Positions 1-10,700 of a stretch of DNA of 21,391 nucleotides are shown piece after piece. Made by a program: the position numbers and the translations under genes. Origin of the DNA: Ichthyophonus hoferi (taxonomy: Eukaryota > Opisthokonta > Ichthyosporea > Ichthyophonida > Ichthyophonidae); NCBI GenBank assembly GCA_002751075.1, contig NAOQ01000048.1:232753-254143 (forward strand), written 5' to 3'. A model generated the notes under the pieces. The model had not been told where the DNA came from and ran no database searches. It worked only from the letters and a program-made list of their open reading frames with translations. Position 1 is the first letter of the stretch, and the number at the start of each line of letters is the position of its first letter.

Positions 1-2
1 AC

Positions 3-60
<58 letters not shown>

Positions 61-80
61 GTAATAATAATAATAATAAA
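1..80. repeat. (AAT)n trinucleotide microsatellite
   Basis: The window opens in an almost uninterrupted AAT/ATA array with one interruption near position 61. It probably continues beyond the left edge. Confidence 0.95.
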
Positions 81-1645
81 TATTAGGCAATATTTATAGT
101 TATGTGTAAGTGAAAAAAAAAAAAGGATTGTATCGAAGATTACGTTGACGTCATCTTTATGGTTTCATTGGATGTTAAAGTTTACTTTGAGTTAAAAGTA
201 GCGGGATCCAGTGATTTTAAACTAAACTTTAATATTTAAGAAGGGTAAATATATAAATATATAACTTAAGTAATACATATATATATATGAGATATAATTG
301 TTGTTTATTACTTTTTAAAAAAATTGTTTTTATTGTGCATTTTTTCCCGTTTTTCTTTTATTTCTTTTGAAAATACTACAATTATAATCTATAAACAATG
401 GCTAATAAACCTCACTTTAAAATGTAGTGATTTTATTGGATAACAATAAATCCCTGCCATCCCATGTGCTATATAATACTTGCACCACACTATACTAAAA
501 CTATATTATAGTTTATAGTGAAAAATAATGTATAAATATTATTTCAAGAATAACTTTCCTTTGTTCTTTTGTGTAATAAGTAATTTGGTCTGGCTCGTGT
601 TAAATAGCAAAGAGTACAGGATACAATGTGTGTACTTTAAGAACAAAATAAAATATGCTTATCTATATAATAATAATATCTGTATAATAATAGTATCTAT
701 ATATAAATATTGTTTAATAATAATGTATTTTAGTGTTTCATTCGATTATTCTTTCTGCTGTGTAGTTTATTTATCCACGTGGAAGATACCAAACCCAATA
801 ATAATGTATTATTATTAACAAAATACACATTAAAATTATATTATAAAAAATATTGACACAAGACCTCACTGTTTTTTATTAATTTAACCTTATTAATAAA
901 CATTTAGATTATAGTGATTTATGTATGATTCTTTTTTCTCAATTTAATTTATATTTCCGATTAATAAGAAGCATCATTCAATTTATTTATTATATATAAA
1001 TCGCAATTTAATTGCGCCGTACATTTAGTAATTTTCATTTAAATGTATATAAAATTGGCTCTATTACTTAATTACAATTTAATATAGTATGTCTTTCTGT
1101 ATACGTGCATATATACTCTTCATAGAGGTGGAATCAAATAAGTTGAAATCATATAGTAAATGAATTTCAAAGGGAACCTGGTCCTCGATAGATGATTCTA
1201 TATCCGTAGGAAGGACTACCTTAACCTTCTTGTCTATTCCTGTAGACTAGGTGGTGGTGATGAAAGTTAGGAATAAATTTACATTTAATACAGTTGTCAT
1301 TAGAGGATGAATTGCCAAACATAACAGACAATAAACAGTAAATATCCATAGATATGTAAACAAATTCAAAATGCAGCAATTTTCTTTGTGTTAATCTTTT
1401 CAGTCCGCTCCTGATTCCAGACCTGAGTCTTAGTTATATACTTTTCCTGTGTTACAGACCTGTCTGTTTCATAATAAAGTTATGTCGAGCAAGTAGTGGT
1501 CTTGAATTTTAACAATTGACTTATTCTAAGCTAATCTTATAAACTGTTTTATATTCTTTAAGTATTTTACTACCAATTAATAATTAAATCCATCATACCA
1601 AGTGTCGCGTTACCAGACCAACAAGCTTAACATAAAAGCTTATTA
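81..1645. other. A+T-rich non-coding stretch, no gene recognised
   Basis: The open frames here are short and built of Ile/Tyr/Asn/Lys from A+T-rich DNA. None shows a recognisable domain or a convincing exon flanked by splice sites. The stretch holds a perfect CRE palindrome near its left end and otherwise no structure I can name. Confidence 0.6.
146..153. promoter_or_regulatory. Palindromic CRE-like site TGACGTCA
   Basis: A perfect 8-bp TGACGTCA palindrome, the consensus site for CREB/ATF bZIP factors, sits in A+T-rich DNA. No gene start is visible nearby, so its role is unknown and a chance match is possible. Confidence 0.3.
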
Positions 1646-1662
1646 CAGGGGTTCCCAAAAAT

Positions 1663-1838
1663 AAGTTGACGGATTTCCAACAAGAAATAAACTTTTTTAA
1701 TAAAATAATAGAATAATTAAGAGGAAATTGAAAGAAATTTACGTTTTCAACTATTTTGACTAGAGAAATTATAATTTTTACATTTCTTATATTTCTTGAA
1801 AAAAAAAATGTTATTCAAGAAGAAAAAAAGAATATTTG
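1663..1838 (+). repeat. Left terminal inverted repeat of the Tc1/mariner element
   Basis: This arm of about 175 bp aligns by eye, with mismatches and small gaps, to the reverse complement of 3018-3187. The best-conserved blocks are 1707-1740 and 1770-1835. Confidence 0.75.
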
Positions 1839-1867
1839 GAAAATCCCTTAATTGTACAATGTCCCAT

Positions 1868-2887
1868 TTACGGTAAATATTCATTCACCTTTTCCCACAT
1901 TCTCTTATATAAATGGAATGCTATAGTTGGACTTGAGTTGAAATTATCAAGGCTCCTTTGAATGTAAATTTCCATTGTTTCCCTGCTAGTAGCGACTGGC
2001 CTATAGGTATCGATTTCCCTTTTTAATAATTTGAATACGTTTTCAATTGGGTTCAATTCTGATGAGTATGATGGTAAATACAGGAAAGTGATGGAATTGC
2101 CCATCAACAAATCTTTAACTTCCCGACACTGATGAAACCACACATTGTCCATCACAAGAACTGTATTCGGATTTATGTAGTTGCTCTCGATTGCCTCATG
2201 TAAGAATGCTATAAAGTGTCCTGCAACAAATGAACCATTGATAATCTTATTATGAATGAGGCCAGAGGGAGAAAGAAGACTACACATGGATCCACATTTT
2301 CCTCTTGATGGATCAATGAATACTACAGCATCCTCATTCGGAGTCGCATACCCGTAATATGATGAGGCATGTAGATTCAACCCCCATTCATCTAAGAACA
2401 CAATTGTCCTGTCCCTGTTTTCGATCATTGTTGCAGCATATTCTGCAACTACTTGCAAGTACGATTCGGTTGGAACAACATTTGACTTTTTTTTCAACCT
2501 CTTCCTAACCAAACCACTCGACTTCACCACCCTATTCAAACTAGAACGGCTGATCCATTGTCCTTCAGTGATAAGGATCTTTCTCAATCCAACTTGTGTG
2601 AGAGAGTTGTCCCTACCAATCACTTCACGTACCTTTGCTTCAACTGAAGTCTTCTCCACCTTTTTCCTACCTTTTTTATTTAAAAATGACACAAAAATAT
2701 GTTCTCCGTCATTTGTTTCCACATATTTCTTCAGTTTATAGATTCGAGACTTGCTTATACCTGTTATGACGGATATGCGTTGAACATTTTCCGTTGGTAA
2801 AAGTCTCACAATCCGGTTAAACAATTCCTTGTTCAGGCATGTATAAGGTTTTCGATTATTATTTTTTGTCATCAAGGCCATACCCAA
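1868..2887 (-). CDS. Tc1/mariner-type DD34E transposase, full length
   Basis: This 339-aa open frame encodes a cut-and-paste DNA transposase, which would bind the inverted repeats, excise the element and insert it at TA. Residues about 22-58 form a first helix-turn-helix (with ITGISKSRIYKLKKY) and about 83-125 a second one (SLTQVGLRKIL then WISRSSLNRVV), the usual paired DNA-binding modules of the Tc1/IS630 group. Basic runs at 71-76 (KKGRKK) and 128-134 (RKRLKKK) could serve as nuclear localisation signals. The RNase H-like catalytic domain carries D166 (FLDEWGLN), D247 (VLVMDNVWFH) and E282 (YSSELNPIENVFKLLK). There are 34 residues between the second Asp and the Glu, hence DD34E. Length matches the family (about 340 aa), and no internal stop or frameshift is seen. 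An alternative start is Met3 or Met6. The flanking arms are diverged, so activity cannot be assumed. The exact subfamily within Tc1/mariner/IS630 is not resolved. Confidence 0.93.
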   Translation of the reverse strand: MGMALMTKNNNRKPYTCLNKELFNRIVRLLPTENVQRISVITGISKSRIYKLKKYVETNDGEHIFVSFLNKKGRKKVEKTSVEAKVREVIGRDNSLTQVGLRKILITEGQWISRSSLNRVVKSSGLVRKRLKKKSNVVPTESYLQVVAEYAATMIENRDRTIVFLDEWGLNLHASSYYGYATPNEDAVVFIDPSRGKCGSMCSLLSPSGLIHNKIINGSFVAGHFIAFLHEAIESNYINPNTVLVMDNVWFHQCREVKDLLMGNSITFLYLPSYSSELNPIENVFKLLKREIDTYRPVATSRETMEIYIQRSLDNFNSSPTIAFHLYKRMWEKVNEYLP

Positions 2888-3017
2888 TCTTTATATACAT
2901 ACATATATTTCTCTCTAAATTGAATGAAAAGATTGTCAAATTGATATACATGTTATTTGAAAAAATTTCATGTGGAAGATTAAAGAAGTGAAAAGTAAAG
3001 TTGTTGTTTTCCCACTC

Positions 3018-3187
3018 AAATTATTCTATATTTTTCTTGTATAACAATTTTTTCTTCAAAAAATCATATGAAATGTGAAAAATACAATTCCTCCAAAAAT
3101 TGAAAAAATCTAATTTGCTTTCAATTTCCTATTTATTATTCTATTTCGAATTTTCTTTTTTTTTATCTATCAAGAAGTCCATTTATT
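3018..3187 (-). repeat. Right terminal inverted repeat of the Tc1/mariner element
   Basis: Reverse-complement partner of 1663-1838. It lies about 130 bp upstream of the transposase start, so it probably also contains the element's promoter. It appears to lack about a dozen bases found at the outer left end. Confidence 0.75.
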
Positions 3188-3598
3188 ATTGTACAATAAT
3201 CGTTCTGCCAATAAAATGATTTCGGACATTCTCATACATCATAGGGATATTCCCAGCAGCTCAGAAAAATCATTTTTTGATCCTATTCTCCAGTTATCGA
3301 GGTGCCTCAGAGACCATTACATTACAAGATACTTGGCATATTCAATGAGTGGTCGCTAGAACAACTGTTTTGTCTGTTAAAGAGGTTCTGTCCTAAAAAA
3401 ATTTAATGATTGATCCTTAGATGAAACCGTAGGTTTAATTTGTTGTGGTTGATAAGGTTGTATGTGATAATGGGGCTCAAACCCAACAGTTGATAATGAT
3501 GCGTAATCTTATTTCAACCTTTCTCCACATCTAATCATGTCAGAGTGATGTCACAGAGCCCAAGAGTATTGCGGTGCACAAACTAGTGGATTTAAATA

Positions 3599-3722
3599 TT
3601 TAAACAAAAACTATGCTTTAGCCAATAAAATCTTATATTACCATACCACACTGTCTAATGATTGGCCACAATGTTGCATTCTTCAAACAAAAAAATTAAA
3701 GCAATGTAGTTTTTGTTTTAAA
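3599..3722. repeat. Small inverted-repeat (MITE-like) element
   Basis: The left arm at 3599-3620 (AAACAAAAACTA then TGCTTTA) is matched by the inverted right arm at 3697-3722, with only a few extra bases on the right. Inside, GCCAAT (3621-3626) and ATTGGC (3661-3666) form a second inverted pair. The size of about 124 bp and the A+T content fit a MITE or hairpin relic. No target-site duplication is evident. Confidence 0.45.
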
Positions 3723-4279
3723 TTATCAATAATACAACACGTAAGAAATATAAAAAATTAGTGACTATTAAATATAAATATAAATTTATTTATTTATGTA
3801 GTTATTAATTATAAATTTTATTTTAAAATTAAAATAAATACAGATTCCTTTCATATGTGCCACACAACTTAAATGGTATTCGCACTAACTTATCGACCTA
3901 TAAATAGAAATCATTAAAGACGTACATCTAACTAATGATTAGTAGATATTTAGGTTAGTACACATGCAGCACACGAATGGGTGTATATTTATAGTTACCA
4001 ATAGAAATTAAAATATAAAATATAAATATTTTTTAAACAAATTGATCATGTGAATTTAGATCAAATTGAAATATTATTTTGAACTGTGCAACTATGTTGA
4101 TCTTATATTATTATATATTCCATAAATATAGTATAGAATAATATTAATATTAAAAGATTATGTTATAAAATAATATTATATATTTTATGTATAATAATAT
4201 ATTTTATTTTTATATTTCATTATACTAACATAATTCATTTTATTTACTGGCAGTAGTGTTACTGGGCTTATAAGGTAAT

Positions 4280-4315
4280 TATATATACACACACACATAT
4301 ATATATATATATATA
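4280..4315. repeat. AC/AT dinucleotide microsatellite
   Basis: A short ACAC block is followed by about ten AT units. Confidence 0.85.
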
Positions 4316-4541
4316 AATTCAGCTTTTCTGACTCTAACTTTATATTTGAGGTGAAGCGGTTTATCTTTAAGAACATTAATATTCGCAATTAAAATATTTA
4401 TATCAAAATAATTATTAGAAATATGTTACACAGGTAGTAATGAACATGAAAGACTTACCTTAATATACTTTAAACTCATGTTTTGAATTTCTTTCCTTTC
4501 TTTCCTTGTCTAACGGTCATTGGTATTTGTATATGTATACG

Positions 4542-4652
4542 TTATACTATTATATTATTATACTATTATATTATTATATTATTATACTATTATATTATTA
4601 TACTATTATATTATTATACCATTATATTATTATATCATTATATTCTTGTTTA
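4542..4652. repeat. TATTATACTAT simple-sequence array
   Basis: A tract built almost only of T, A and C on this strand, with units TATTA and TACTAT. It is open in several frames as Tyr/Ile/Leu runs, which are artefacts of the missing stop-forming bases and not genes. Confidence 0.85.
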
Positions 4653-4702
4653 CTCTCAAACTATCATGCCAATATAACCCAACCCCTTCCAAACCAAACC
4701 AA

Positions 4703-4743
4703 ACTAATGTGCTCTCCCTCTCCCTCTCCCTCTCTGCCTATAG
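4703..4743 (+). promoter_or_regulatory. Branch point, pyrimidine tract and 3' splice site before the first coding exon
   Basis: ACTAAT (4703-4708) is followed by a long CTCTCC-type pyrimidine tract and TAG at 4741-4743. The ATG lies only 5 nt beyond the AG, so the start codon is in a second exon and an untranslated first exon should lie upstream. Confidence 0.7.
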
Positions 4744-4748
4744 GTATC

Positions 4749-7700
4749 ATGTCTTCCGCCTTCCCCCAAATTGACCCTGACCTTAAGCAGACAGTGCTGA
4801 ACGCTAAGGCCTTTACAGGCAGTCAGCATACACAGACAGCAGTTCTAAAAGCTACTAGTACTGACGTTACCGCACCCAAGAAGAAACATGTCAACTGTAT
4901 GTGTGTGTAGGGTGTGTTATGGTGTTTTGTAGTCTTTGCTGTGGTATTTATTGCGGTTTTTGGTGTAGTGTATATGTAATAGTGTGTATATGTGATAATA
5001 TTACTGATGGTAAAGCATGTAAGAATGTACAAGTCAATTGTATGTGCTTATCTCTAGTGTGCTTTGTGGTGCATAATACAGTGAAATCTATATAATATAT
5101 AGTATAATGTTAATCGTATTTGAAGGGGTGTATTTTGTTGTTGTAGTGTTTGTTTTAGTGGATAGTATGTAGTGTAGTGTATATTTAAATGTATTTCGTA
5201 CTGTATATTGTATTATATTGTATTGGAGTTTCTATTATATCTTTCTTCACCCTCTTCCAATCTCGTTTTCTATTGGCCTATGCTTGGATCTAATAGACTA
5301 CCTATCCTATGATGAGAGGGTGTATGATATTATCTTTTTTATCTCTCTATCCTCTGCTCAATCTTACTTCTAATTGGTCTATTTTTTAGATCTAATGGAC
5401 TATCTGCATAATGGAGGTTCACCCGAAAAAGTAGAAAGAATGCTGAGTCATAGAACAACTGAATCTCATTGGGTGATAGCATATAAGGTATGTAGAGTGA
5501 TATTTTGTTTTTTATGATTATTTATTAATACATTGTAGTGTTGCATGGTATTGTATAGTAGTATAGTGTAATATAGTGTAGTGTAGTGTAATGTATTTTA
5601 GTATAATATAGTGTAGTGTGTTGTAGTGTATTATATTATATTATATTATATTATATTATACTATACTACATTATATTACATTACATTATAATTTGCATAT
5701 CCTATTTAGACTCATGATAACCTGTATGTATCAATTCCTTTTATCTAGTACGATGCCTCTATCTATTAAGAAATTTTTTATTGGCCATTTTTAATTTTGC
5801 ATTGTTTTCTCCTATAGGCTCTCTGCGTTTATCACCTTTTAATAAGAGATGGTGACTTAAGTTTTATTGAACATCTATCCGACAAACCAACCATCTTCTC
5901 CCATATGCACAATTACAACGATCGTGCTAATAACGAAGGTATGTATATAATATTATATTTATAGTACGTAATATATAGTATAATATATATAGTATATAGT
6001 GTACTATAATATAATACTACACTACATACATTACACTACATACATTGCATGCATACATTACACTACATTCATTACATACATACATTATACTACATGCATT
6101 ACACTACATACATACATTCACTACATACACTACACTACACTACATACATTACACTACATACATTACCCTACATTCACTACACTACATACATTACACTACA
6201 TACATTGCATGCATACATTACACTACATTCATTACATACATACATTAAACTACACTACATACATTACACTACATACATTACATTACATACACTACACTAC
6301 ATACATTACACTAAATTCACTACATACAGTACACTACACTACATACACTATATAAACTAAACTATATACACTATGCACACTACACTACACTGCATATATT
6401 ACACTACATACACTACCCTACACTACACCATCCTGTTCAATCTTTTCTCATCCTATACAATACCTCCTCCTCTTTTTTCAAACCCTGTTCACCAGGTTTT
6501 GAAATGTCCCGCTTTATCCGGCGCTACGCCAATTATCTTGAAGAGAAAGTAGCCGTATATAGGTTAACGCGTCATGATTACATCATGGAAGCGGCACATG
6601 GCAAGAGGAATCCCGCCTTCCCTTCGCTAACCAATCAGCAACTGCTAGAGGTTATAGCGGCTTTGCAGGGCCAGACTGATGTGCTGCTTGAGATGGATGT
6701 AGGTGGGAGAGGGTGAGGAGAGGGAGAGGGAGAAGGAAGAAGGAGAGAGTGTCAATGTGGGTATATATATATGGATGTATGTATATCGTCTATATCTCCC
6801 TGTACACCTACAGACTAGCTTACATATATACTAACATAATCTCTCCCTCTCCTTCTCTACTTCCCTATCTCCCTTAGATGCATATTGAAGACCTTACCAA
6901 TGCTACCGTCAAGATGGGGTATATACTGCTAATGAGGGACTGCATCAAACTATACGTTTGTCTAAATGATGCTATTATTAACGTGCTGGGTATGGCTAGA
7001 GCATCTCTCCTTCTCCCTCTTCCTGTAGTATAGTATAGTATAGTATATAGAGTAGAGTAGAGTATATGTAGTATAGTATATGTAGTAGTATATGTAGTAG
7101 TGTATGTAGTATAACATATGTAGTAGCATATGTAGTATAGTATATAACGTAGTATATGTAGTAGTATATGTAGTGTAGCATAGTATATATAGTATAGTAT
7201 GTAGAGTATAGTATAATATAGTATATGTAGTATAGTATATATAATATAGTATAGTATAGTATACGTAGTATAGTATTTGTATTATATTATATGTATTATA
7301 ATATAAATATATTATATATATATATGTGTTATAGTATTTTAGCTGCCTATTAAATATAGTTGTAGTAATAACCCTACCTTATATATATATATCCGTATAA
7401 GGAAAATAAGGTTTTTAAGATAAAGTTTTTCAATTTTTTTTTTCATATATTATGATGTTATGGTGGTATAGTTTGAGACTATATACCTATCACGCCCTTA
7501 TACTATTTTATTATTACGCTTACATACATACTTACTAATCTCCCCCTCTCCCTCCCTCTTCCTCTCCTAGACCGCTACTTTACCATGCCTAAAACGGAAG
7601 CACTCCTCTCTTTACAGGCCTACGAACTGTTTGTAACAGAAACTGAAAAGATAGCTGTTTTCTTGGAAGTAGGGAGGAATATTGATTCACATACTAGTGC

Positions 7701-10700
7701 TGAGGTTCCTGACTTGAAAACGGTAGGTAGGGAGAGGCAGAGGATGTTAATGGTTATACTGCTATGCTACCATGTTGCTATATTACGATATTATTATACT
7801 ACTATATTACTATATTGCTATACTGCTTTATCACTGTATTGCTAGACTACTATATTACTATGCTATTATATTACTATATTACTATATTACTATACTATTA
7901 TATTACTATATTATTATATTACTATACTATTTTATTACTATACTACTATATTAATATACTACTGTACTATCCGTAGTTGTATATGGTAGTAGCTATGGTC
8001 TAGTGAGATATATGACTATGACGTATGTTGGTAGGGTATTCTTCTTATTCTTTATGATGATAAAATACTGTTTTATTGTGTAAAAGTATTGCTATAGTGT
8101 TATTTTATTATATCATTATACATACATACGTACACATCTGCTAATCTTTCTCTCACTCTTTTTTCTCTCTCTGCCCTAGGCTCCTACTAGCCTTATTAAA
8201 GCCCTACGTGACTATATAGAGACCCTAGATAGTTCTGACGGAACTGCTCCTAAGACCAAGTAGGTTTTATGTGTGTATGTGTATATATGCTTGTGTATGT
8301 GTGTATTCATATATATATGCTTAAATGTATGTATGTAGTCGTATGCATAGTAGAAGAAGATATATAGAATCATTTAGTGTAGTATGTTCTTGTTGTTATA
8401 GTGTGTACTATTATAGTGCTCTGCTGTTATATTATGTATTATATTGTATTATACTATATTGCATTACATTATACTATATTATATTACATTATACTATATT
8501 ATATTACATTTTATTACTTTATATTGTATTGTATTATATTATATTATCATCTTATCCTCATATCAGTTATTACTTTGGTTGCAATGGTGATGGTGACCTG
8601 ATATCCTATATTGGTGTGTGATTGGGGGATAGTGGTTATTGATATTGGGCTAAGATATATATATTATGTTATATAATACACACCTAGATAGGTGTTGATA
8701 GATAATAATAGATTTATACTCAGTGGTAGTTATTTATAGATATTTGCCTATTCATTGGTTTCTAGCTATATACCATTATCTATCCGACAACAAAAATACA
8801 CTTGAAAGCCTCTATCCTATATACATTCATTAATTATTTGTTAATTTCTAATTAACACATGACCAAATAACAAGGACCTGTTAATTACTTGGTTGACATT
8901 CACCGTATTTTAAGCTTATTTTCAAATTTAATTATCTACTTAGGAAAGAGAAACAGGCATATAAATTGACGGGACCGTCTGCGGCTGAAACAAAAGATGC
9001 TATGGGATTATTAAATCTTAATGCTGGTAAGGTATTGGGTATAGTGTATAGTAGATTTTAGTAATATAGAATGACGTATAATCTTTTATGATATAGCATA
9101 ATATATGTATATATACTGGCCTTTATAAAATTATTTGTTGTAGTAGTTAATCTCAACCATTTAGTCTCAATTATAAATATTTATCCTTATATAGTATTAA
9201 TAATTAGTTTAAATATTATTGCTCAAAGGCGTTAATTTGATTTGAGAACCTGTAGAAAGATCAGTGATACGTAGGCATATTAACTATAAACATATACTTG
9301 ATTGGTTTTTTATTATTTTAACTTGAATCTTACCCATTCCATCATGCAATCATTGGTGTCCTCTGCCCCATTCATCTATCACATACATCCAGCAACGCCA
9401 ATCAGCTGTCCCCTAATACAGTACTATCACATCCACAGTCTCACTCAGTCTCCCTCCCCCAAGCGAGTCTGATGGTCGCATGACCTCCCACCAACCAGCA
9501 AGGAAAGAAATGAGTGAGATAGAGAGGGATTTAAATCTACTTAGCTTTGATGATTCGCCTGATACCACCACTCCCATTACCTCGGCCCATAACACTCACA
9601 CCGCTAATTACAATACTCCTAAAACCACTACAAACAGTATGTTAAAAAATATATATGCTTTTTATTATCTCTAAGTTTTATTTTTTTTAATAAGGGAGTA
9701 ACTATTGGCTTCTATCTATATATATATTGAGCCATTCATTGGTTGTTTTATTGGTTTTACTGTTTGTTTTTGATTTAACTTTGTGAATAGGGCGTAAACA
9801 TTAAGTGCTATATTTGGTGATGTATTTATTGGTTACTATATATATATACTATTGTGTTCTTATAATGTTTATTATCTCGGTAATTTACCTTTTTTTAATA
9901 GAGATTAATTACTGATTTATGTATTAAAGCCAAAAGAAAATATATATGCATATATATAGGTACAATCAAATAAGATTAGATAATATAAAAAGATTATCGT
10001 ATCATTGATTTTTTGATGTGTTATAATAAATAAGTTGAAATTTTACAATGATGACAGTAGTCTATCTTTTTGATTTTTAAAATTAGCCAGTTAATCTTTC
10101 ACCTTTTATATGTTATATTTAATTACTAATTGCTTTTTTCCTTATCAGTCATGGATCTATTCGATCCTGTGGGCCCAGCTGTCCAATCAAATCCCTTTTC
10201 CATGGGCGGTGCCCCTACCTCACAACCACTATCGACTAATATGGGAGGGATGAATAGCCACCCAATGATGCAACCTTTTGGCGGCCAATCAAATATTCCC
10301 CAGTCCACCATGCCGCAGTTCTACAGTCACAGCCAACCAGCAACCCCATTTCCCACCCAGCCGTCCTTTGGGACCCCAGGGCCATCCACCAATCCATTTG
10401 AAGGAGCCACTGAGGGCGGGTATAAAACTTCCACCCCCAATTACAACGTAGGGAGTTTTAACACAGCAGGGGATATAATGGGAGGGATGGGAATGGTAGG
10501 AGGAGGAGAGGGAGGTCAACAACGTATAGGTCATGGTAACTACGGTGGAGTAGGGGTAGGCCCACAGTACAACAACGTGGGGATGGGGATGGGTGGGAGA
10601 AGTATTAGTGTCAACTCGCTGGGCACCTACCAGGGTAATAATCATAATAGTGGTAATAGCGGCAATTCGCTCAATACACTCAATATCTTGCCGACCAGTG

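Larger units (their letters stand above)
1646..3191 (-). mobile_element. Tc1/mariner-superfamily DNA transposon with long terminal inverted repeats
   Basis: A transposase gene is enclosed by two inverted arms. The left arm (about 1663-1838) aligns with the reverse complement of the right arm (about 3018-3187) along almost its whole length: for example AGGAAATTGAAAG at 1722-1734 and its complement at 3118-3130, and TTATNCAAGAA near both inner ends. The arms are clearly diverged from each other. TA dinucleotides at 1644-1645 and 3192-3193 are consistent with the TA target duplication of this superfamily. The outermost left bases (CAGGGGTTCCCA) have no partner on the right, so the exact ends are uncertain and the right tip may be lost. 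The inner edge of the left arm lies only about 30 bp from the transposase stop. Confidence 0.8.
3192..4743. other. Intergenic region between the transposon and the CALM gene
   Basis: No coding exon is recognised. The stretch contains a hairpin repeat (3599-3722), an AC/AT dinucleotide run (4280-4315) and a TATTATACTAT array (4542-4652). It ends in a pyrimidine tract and AG that imply an upstream untranslated exon of the CALM gene, which I cannot locate. Confidence 0.6.

Noticed and set aside
528-818. A 96-aa open frame rich in Tyr, Ile and Cys
   Set aside because: A+T-rich translation with no recognisable domain and no splice context.
1389-1514. TGTTAA...TTAACA segment with an AATAAA inside, resembling a tiny solo LTR
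   Set aside because: The flanks show no matching target duplication, no second copy is seen, and such short ends occur by chance in A+T-rich DNA.
5999-6360. Long open frames reading as His-Tyr-Thr-Leu repeats
   Set aside because: They are the translation of the intron 3 minisatellite, are open in three frames at once, and lie between two well-supported exons.
9027-9033. Alternative exon 8 donor five bases later (AAG before GTATTG)
   Set aside because: It leaves phase 0, which fits none of the acceptors near 9421-9463; the GTAAGG donor at 9027 is stronger and in phase with 9439.
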